From: Acidobacteriota bacterium
GTDB taxonomy: Bacteria; Acidobacteriota; Terriglobia; UBA7540
Assembly: GCA_021780055.1 (NCBI GenBank)
Contig: JAJXZM010000425.1
Location: 1 to 10,705, forward strand
Reading direction: 5' to 3'
DNA length: 10,705 bases
The notes beneath the pieces are model-generated. The model searched no databases, had not been told where the DNA came from, and saw only the letters and a program-made list of their open reading frames with translations. The position numbers were made by a program, and so were the translations under genes. Positions 6,028 to 10,705 of this stretch are shown here, one piece after another (the stretch's first letter is position 1; the number at the start of each line of letters is the position of its first letter).

Positions 6028-8487
6028 ATGAGGGCCTTTATCAGGAATCTCTCGCTTACAGCTTTCCTGCTGTTAGCAGGCACTTGCGCCTACGGGTTTT
6101 TGTCGGCCCGGCCAGCAAGTAATTCTCCCTCCTGCAGGGCAGGAACAGGCTTCGAAGATAGCCATTACGAGTCATCGTGCCAGTTCCTCCTAAAGCCCTG
6201 TTCCTCCAATCCATCTTTAGTTGGGCTGCCCGGCGCGGCTGTTTCAACCCAGGCTGGCGTTCCCGATCTGCGGACATCTTCGCATCTGACCTTGGCCGCA
6301 AGGCTGCACAATGGGTACTTTCAGGTTCCGCAAGACAGCTTGTGGAGAACGGTTTACGTCGCAGGCGTGGACATCGGCCCAGCCATGCCGGGCCATTTTG
6401 CAACTGAACCGCCCAGCGACCCAGCCGTCTACACCGACTGGTTTGACAAGATCGGGGCGATGGGAGCGAATGCCATTCGTGTCTATACTCTGCTCCCGCC
6501 CGGGTTTTACCACGCGCTGCTTGATTACGACCGAGCACATCCTCAGCAGCCTTTGTATCTGTTCCAGGAGATTTGGCTCGAAGATCCGCTGGACGGAAAC
6601 CTTTTTGATTCGGGCTTCACTGCGGCTTACCAGAAGGCGGTCCGCGACGTAGTGGACGCCATGCACGGCGATGCGAATATCCCTCCTCGTCCTGCCCATG
6701 CGAGCGGAATTTTCAGTGCTGATGTTTCGCCTTACGTTATGGGATGGGTCATTGGCCGCGAGATCGAGCCTCACGTAGAGGTCATTACTAACGCGCGTCA
6801 TCCTGAACCCACGAATTTCACGGGTCGATTCCTCTCCATCCAAGACGCGAACGCCACCGAGTTGTGGCTGACTATGCGGATGGATGAGACGCTCCAATAC
6901 GAAGCGAGCCAATACCATTGGCAGCGGCCTATCTGCTTTGTCAACTGGCCTCCTCTCGACCCCCTGAAGCATCCGAGCACGATGCCTCAGCGCGAGGAAA
7001 TGCGCCTCAGAGAGAAAGAGTTGGGCCAGGTATTTGCACCGCTTACAACCGTCCCGGACGATCTGGATGTTGTTTCCCTCGACGAGGAGAAGATTACGCC
7101 CCTGCCGGATGACCCCGCAGGTTACTTCGCAATGTACCATATTTACCCTACTTACCCGGACTTCATCTTCCTCGATCCTGCCTACCAGAAAGCTAAGGAT
7201 GACGAGGGGCCAAACGCTTACTGGGGTTACCTTCAAGCCCTCCGCGCACATTACCGGAAGACGCCGGTGCTTGTGGGTGAGTACGGCCTCTCAACGAGTA
7301 TCGGCATCGCGCACTTTAGTCCTGACGGCATGAACCACGGGGGGTTTAGCGAACTTCAACAGGGAAAGACCTTGGCGCGTCTCACGGTGGACATTGAGAA
7401 GGCCGGATACGCCGGAGGGATCATTTTCGAGTGGATCGACGAGTGGTGGAAGCACAATTGGATCGCTGCTGACTTTGAGATTCCCTTCGAGCGAAAGCCG
7501 CTTTGGCATAACGACCTCGATCCTGAACAATCGTACGGTCTAATGAAATTCGTGCCCGCAAACCACCGCGAATGGAAAGAACTCTGGCACGCTCCCGCTG
7601 TGGTTATTGTTCCCGGCCACTCTGTGCCACCAGACCACATTGGGAAAGTCGTCAGCGTTCAAGCATCGTGGGATCCTTCCGCTCTGTACCTTAACCTTAA
7701 GACGAATCTTCCGCCGGGCGAAAAGCCAGACTGGTCCAAGGTGAGATATTTCGTCGCGCTGAATACCTGTGGTGTTCCCTGTGGCTCCGGCTTGCTCGCC
7801 ACGGCAGGTGATGTTGAGGTGGAAGATGGGGCGAATTTCCTCGTGGCCATCAGAGGCCCCAATGAAACGAAGCTCCTGATCGCACGTAATTACAACCCGT
7901 ACCGAAAGCGGCCATTAGGAAAGGTCCCTGGCATCACAACGGTTGAAATCCCGCCGAATCTGCAGACGCACTTCGATCCCAGCGGCTCATTCGAAGAACA
8001 AGTTGTGGAAACCAATCGAAGGATCTACGGTGAAAATGGAAGTGTATTCCCTTCGGTCACGTATACCCGAAGCCCGCTCCATTACGGCAATTTCAGCCTC
8101 CGCGCGAGTGATTACGATTCTTTGGGCCAGTTCTTTTACGACGCATCGAGGGCAACGCTTCGTCTTCGCCTTTCCTGGGGTCTCCTTCTCGCGCTTGATC
8201 CCTCGGAGGGCCTTGTCTGCTGGGGCACAGATAGCCACGGAAAACCTTTTGGCAACCTTTCAAGAGAAATCCGGATCGCGGTTGTCTCTGCCGAAGTGCC
8301 AACACCCGGAGCAGCGGCAGTGCCATTCCAGATTGTGGCGGCCAGGTCTTCTGGAGAAGTGATTGATCAAGGCCTTACCTTGCCGTGGCCGACGTGGTCG
8401 TATGTGTCTTCGGAGGCGATTCTGAAGCAAAGTTACCCGGCGGTAGAAGCCGTCTTCCGAAAGATAACCGCACATCCTTTCCACTGA
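6028..8487 (+). CDS. Exported glycoside-hydrolase-like (TIM-barrel type) protein of the polysaccharide locus
   Basis: 819 residues. An N-terminal export signal (basic MRAFIRN, hydrophobic core about 8-24) directs it out of the cytoplasm; Cys20 is preceded by AGT, not a canonical lipobox, so lipoprotein status is doubtful. A spacer of about 65 residues precedes a clan-A-type glycosidase-like region (about 95-500): NGYFQV, YVAGVDIG, MGANAIRVYTLLPPGFY, MGWVIGREIEPH and TPVLVGEYGLS. Glu245 (after Gly-Arg) and Glu418 (in VGEYG) sit where retaining clan-A enzymes carry the acid/base and the nucleophile; the Asn usually before the acid/base Glu is Arg here. FEWIDEWW (467-474) probably ends the barrel. 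The rest (about 540-819) looks beta-rich, and ASWDPSALYLNLK recalls carbohydrate-binding folds of CBM9 type, tentatively. Context suggests trimming, release or remodelling of the glycan in the periplasm, as PslG, BcsZ or PgaB do in other systems. A TTG at 5998 is in frame, but ATG 6028 has AAGGAAG upstream and starts the signal peptide. I cannot assign a GH family number. Confidence 0.8.
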   Translation: MRAFIRNLSLTAFLLLAGTCAYGFLSARPASNSPSCRAGTGFEDSHYESSCQFLLKPCSSNPSLVGLPGAAVSTQAGVPDLRTSSHLTLAARLHNGYFQVPQDSLWRTVYVAGVDIGPAMPGHFATEPPSDPAVYTDWFDKIGAMGANAIRVYTLLPPGFYHALLDYDRAHPQQPLYLFQEIWLEDPLDGNLFDSGFTAAYQKAVRDVVDAMHGDANIPPRPAHASGIFSADVSPYVMGWVIGREIEPHVEVITNARHPEPTNFTGRFLSIQDANATELWLTMRMDETLQYEASQYHWQRPICFVNWPPLDPLKHPSTMPQREEMRLREKELGQVFAPLTTVPDDLDVVSLDEEKITPLPDDPAGYFAMYHIYPTYPDFIFLDPAYQKAKDDEGPNAYWGYLQALRAHYRKTPVLVGEYGLSTSIGIAHFSPDGMNHGGFSELQQGKTLARLTVDIEKAGYAGGIIFEWIDEWWKHNWIAADFEIPFERKPLWHNDLDPEQSYGLMKFVPANHREWKELWHAPAVVIVPGHSVPPDHIGKVVSVQASWDPSALYLNLKTNLPPGEKPDWSKVRYFVALNTCGVPCGSGLLATAGDVEVEDGANFLVAIRGPNETKLLIARNYNPYRKRPLGKVPGITTVEIPPNLQTHFDPSGSFEEQVVETNRRIYGENGSVFPSVTYTRSPLHYGNFSLRASDYDSLGQFFYDASRATLRLRLSWGLLLALDPSEGLVCWGTDSHGKPFGNLSREIRIAVVSAEVPTPGAAAVPFQIVAARSSGEVIDQGLTLPWPTWSYVSSEAILKQSYPAVEAVFRKITAHPFH

Positions 8488-8497
8488 GGGAATCCCT

Positions 8498-10705
8498 ATG
8501 AATGTTTTTTCGTTAAAGAGAATGCTCGTCAGCGTAGCGCTGTTGGCTGTTGGGTCGCGGCCTGCAGTCTGCCGTCCTGCGCAAGTCCAGCCCGCCACGG
8601 CGACTCGGCGTCCGGCGAGCGAAACTGCAGAGGAGGGTGTGCTTCCTGCCAATGGCGTAAGTGAACGTGAGGCGCTCCTCGCCCTTGCCGAGAGAAGCGA
8701 GGCCAACGGGAATTTCCCGGAGGCAATCAAGCAGTACCGCGCATACCTTTCCCGATATCCTGATGATGAGCAAGCGAGATTTCGCCTGGCTACGGTTCTC
8801 GGTTGGAACAAGCAATTCACTGAATCCGAGGCCATGCTGCGAACCTGGGTGGCCAGGCACCCCACAGACGCTGACGGCATCCTTCAGCTCGGGAGAGTAT
8901 TGAGTTGGGAGGAGAAGTTCCCCGAGTCCGCAAACGAGTACAAGGATGCCTTGGCCCTGCGCCCTTCGGACCTACGAGCACGAACGGAGTACGCCGGGGT
9001 TCTTTTGATCCTTCAGGATTACACTGAAGCCGTGCGCCAGTTCCAGGAAGTCCTGAAAGTCCAGCCAACGAATGCGGAGGCCGAGGCAGGGATGATCCGG
9101 ACACGGATAGTAATGGGGCAGACCGAACAGGCGCAGACGGCGTTCACCGACTTCGCCAGGTATCATCCGCAGGATCCTCGCCTTTCTGCGCTCCGCAGCA
9201 ACCTGAGGGAGGCCCAACTGGCACGGGCCGCCTCACTGCCTTCCCCGCAGCAGAATCTTCAGGCGCTTGTCCAGCAGGACCCCCGGAGTGTCCGCCTGCG
9301 GCTTGCCCTTGCGGACAAGTACCTGGCAAAACGAGACTTCGACGCAGCGGCAGCCGAGCTCCGGGCGGCGTCGGAGCTTCAACCCGGCAACGACGGCTTG
9401 TTGATCCGGCGCGCGAGGGTTTTGAGCTGGGCAAAGAAGTACGATGAGTCTATTCGACTGTACAGGGAGTGGCTGACAAAATATCCCCGAGACCCACAGG
9501 GAGAAATGGAACTGGCGAGAGTTTTGAGCTGGTCAAAAAACTATGACGGCTCCGTGGCTGAGTACCAGAAAATTTTGCGCCGGGACCCGAACGACCGCCA
9601 GGCGCGTCTCGAAATGGCGAGAGTACTGGGATGGGACAAGCAATACGGACGCGCGCTTGCCGAGCTGCAGGTTTTGCTCAAGGCCAAACCGAACGAGTTC
9701 GACGCACTTCTGCTTCAGGCCCAAATCTATTCCTACCAGAACCGGTGGAAGGATTCCCTCCGTGTTTACAACGCCGCACTTCAAATCCGCCCCGCAGATC
9801 GTGATGCTCTGACCGGAAAAGCACAGGTGCTTGTCTGGTCCGGCGACCCGGCTGCTGCCCGTCCCTTGCTTGAGGATTTGCTCAATACAGACCCCAAAGA
9901 TGTCGGGGCGCTAGTCGTGTTGGCATCGGATGAAAACGCCTTGCAGCGGCCCGACCTGGCGCTGAAACTGCTTCGAGAGGCGGACACCCTCGCGCCGGGC
10001 GATAATGACGTGGCGACAGTTCGCGACGCAATTGAGACGGGGCTGCGTCCCGAGCTGACGATCGGGTGGAATTACATGCGAGACACAGAAGGGTTGAACG
10101 CGTGGCGATACCAGGTCGCCGACTTCCGGTTCAGCCTCAGTCCTCGAATTCGGAGTTTCATCACCGCGGACATCCTACCAACCTCCGCCCTTGCAAGCAT
10201 TTTTGCGGTCCCTGTTTCCGGTACCCCTCTGGACGCCGCGCGTTTGCCCGAAGGCCCGGTCCCTGCACCGGGATTTCTTCAGGGCAGCAATCTGCCGCCG
10301 GAGGCCCTCATCCCGGGAAGCGATAGGTTCTTTCAATGGGCGACCGAGATTGAGGGCGGCGCCACAGTTCGACTCAATCACTGGTTCTCTTGGACCGCCG
10401 GCGCAGGGGTTGCGATGTTGCATCACGGGACCGGTGACCTCGGCGCAGGTGCATTTCCAGGTTCGCGCACCCACCCCATCTACGATGCCGGCATAACCTT
10501 CTACACATCCCACTGGGAGTTTGCGGTTGGGTCGTCACGGCACTACTGGGCCTACACGCCGAGAGCGATTGAGGAGGAGATTCACGCCGATGAGCAAAAC
10601 GTGACGATTACGTGGAGTCCTAACCTTCGCACTCATTTTGCAATCACAGGCTACCATCGGCAAATCTCGCCGCCATTCGAAATTCAGGATGTCCCGCTTC
10701 CCGGG
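8498..10705 (+). CDS. TPR protein with C-terminal outer-membrane beta-barrel (BcsC/PgaA/YaiO-like exporter), 3'-truncated
   Basis: 736 codons are present and the frame is still open at the last base. A signal peptide (SLKRMLVSVALLAVG, cleavage about residue 25) leads to a TPR domain (about 55-515). Its 34-residue units carry a recurrent R-V-L-S/G-W-x-K-x-Y/F signature at residues 98-103, 132-137, 306-311, 340-345 and 374-379, with degenerate units between and after. From about residue 517 the sequence alternates polar and aromatic/hydrophobic residues (LTIGWNYM, WRYQVADFRFSL, TVRLNHWFSWTAGAGV, AGITFYTSHWEFAVG, VTITWSP, THFAITGYHRQ), consistent with barrel strands. A Pro/Gly-rich stretch (about 571-608) would be a large loop. 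In Bcs, Pga and related systems such proteins carry the nascent polymer across the periplasm (TPR) and outer membrane (barrel). The start has GAGGG overlapping the stop of the previous gene, 10 bases upstream, so the two are surely co-transcribed. The barrel family (YaiO versus BcsC-C type) cannot be fixed from the truncated end. Confidence 0.85.
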   Translation, partial: MNVFSLKRMLVSVALLAVGSRPAVCRPAQVQPATATRRPASETAEEGVLPANGVSEREALLALAERSEANGNFPEAIKQYRAYLSRYPDDEQARFRLATVLGWNKQFTESEAMLRTWVARHPTDADGILQLGRVLSWEEKFPESANEYKDALALRPSDLRARTEYAGVLLILQDYTEAVRQFQEVLKVQPTNAEAEAGMIRTRIVMGQTEQAQTAFTDFARYHPQDPRLSALRSNLREAQLARAASLPSPQQNLQALVQQDPRSVRLRLALADKYLAKRDFDAAAAELRAASELQPGNDGLLIRRARVLSWAKKYDESIRLYREWLTKYPRDPQGEMELARVLSWSKNYDGSVAEYQKILRRDPNDRQARLEMARVLGWDKQYGRALAELQVLLKAKPNEFDALLLQAQIYSYQNRWKDSLRVYNAALQIRPADRDALTGKAQVLVWSGDPAAARPLLEDLLNTDPKDVGALVVLASDENALQRPDLALKLLREADTLAPGDNDVATVRDAIETGLRPELTIGWNYMRDTEGLNAWRYQVADFRFSLSPRIRSFITADILPTSALASIFAVPVSGTPLDAARLPEGPVPAPGFLQGSNLPPEALIPGSDRFFQWATEIEGGATVRLNHWFSWTAGAGVAMLHHGTGDLGAGAFPGSRTHPIYDAGITFYTSHWEFAVGSSRHYWAYTPRAIEEEIHADEQNVTITWSPNLRTHFAITGYHRQISPPFEIQDVPLPG
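8789..8992 (+). repeat. Two 102-base coding repeat units (Trp-type TPR)
   Basis: Two adjacent 34-codon units beginning at 8789 and 8891 encode ATVLGWNKQFTES and GRVLSWEEKFPES in the same phase. They belong to the TPR domain of the last gene and match the three units further downstream in protein and partly in bases. Confidence 0.6.
9413..9718 (+). repeat. Three tandem 102-base coding repeat units (Trp-type TPR)
   Basis: Units starting at 9413, 9515 and 9617 are exactly 102 bases apart and begin GCGAGGGTTTTGAGCTGG, GCGAGAGTTTTGAGCTGG and GCGAGAGTACTGGGATGG. The base-level identity at each start suggests fairly recent duplication or gene conversion inside the TPR domain. A further in-phase unit (from 9719) keeps an aromatic residue (Tyr413), and the next (from 9821) restores Trp447. 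Confidence 0.7.

Noticed and set aside
6244..7251. Long antisense open frame (335 codons, - strand) inside the hydrolase-like gene
   Set aside because: The + strand carries recognisable glycosidase-like motifs and a signal peptide; the antisense product is Arg/Val-rich with no recognisable motif and no ribosome site. It is a shadow of codon bias.
8487..8497. Palindrome AGGGA-A-TCCCT over the ribosome site of the last gene
   Set aside because: With a 1-base centre it can form only a 3-pair RNA hairpin, too weak to control translation; as a DNA site it is short enough to be chance.
8260..8880. Antisense open frame (206 codons, - strand) over the junction of the last two genes
   Set aside because: It overlaps two well-supported + strand genes and their shared ribosome site; its composition (Ser/Arg/Ala-rich) is that of a shadow frame.
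1..10705. Insertion sequences, tRNA or rRNA genes, CRISPR array, integration sites
   Set aside because: I looked for transposase motifs, terminal repeats, spaced direct repeats with unique spacers, and cloverleaf-like sequence and saw none. The only spaced repeats are the 102-base TPR units and the 12-base element.

Overview
The window looks like a chromosomal segment of a moderately GC-rich, Gram-negative bacterium. A Gram-negative cell envelope is implied by the last gene, which encodes a TPR protein running into what looks like an outer-membrane beta-barrel. A VKOR–thioredoxin–rhodanese fusion and a HEAT-repeat/processive glycosyltransferase pair would fit Acidobacteriota, but that placement is inference from gene content; no marker gene is present. 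All five clear genes lie on the + strand, and both the first and the last are cut by the window edges.

Layout: (1) 1-546, the C-terminal two thirds of ThiD (thiamine pyrimidine kinase). (2) 547-672, a short gap with a TATACT-like element. (3) 673-2340, a membrane disulfide-forming fusion: VKOR domain, DsbA-like thioredoxin domain, and a C-terminal rhodanese-like domain whose usual catalytic cysteine appears to be replaced. (4) 2341-2679, a gap that repeats the same 12-base element (TTTTATACTTGA) and ends in a G8 tract touching the next start codon. (5) 2680-4185, a membrane-anchored HEAT-repeat protein. (6) 4190-5608, a processive family 2 glycosyltransferase with all the polymerase motifs. 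(7) 5609-6027, a gap with one weak 39-codon ORF and a perfect small inverted repeat. (8) 6028-8487, a large exported glycoside-hydrolase-like protein. (9) 8498-10705, a TPR plus probable outer-membrane barrel protein, still open at the window edge.

Genes 5, 6, 8 and 9 read as one exopolysaccharide locus. The inner-membrane GT2 would polymerise and move a glycan across the inner membrane. The HEAT protein, encoded 4 bases upstream, could be its partner or scaffold. The exported TIM-barrel-like protein would act on the glycan in the periplasm, and the TPR/barrel protein would guide it through the outer membrane. The logic parallels the cellulose (Bcs), PNAG (Pga), NfrA/NfrB and YaiO/YaiP systems. 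However, no PilZ domain, PgaD-like partner or deacetylase is visible here, and the HEAT partner and the particular hydrolase-like protein do not match any of those systems as I know them. This is the part most likely to be a little-described system. The thiD and VKOR genes appear to be unrelated housekeeping and envelope neighbours.
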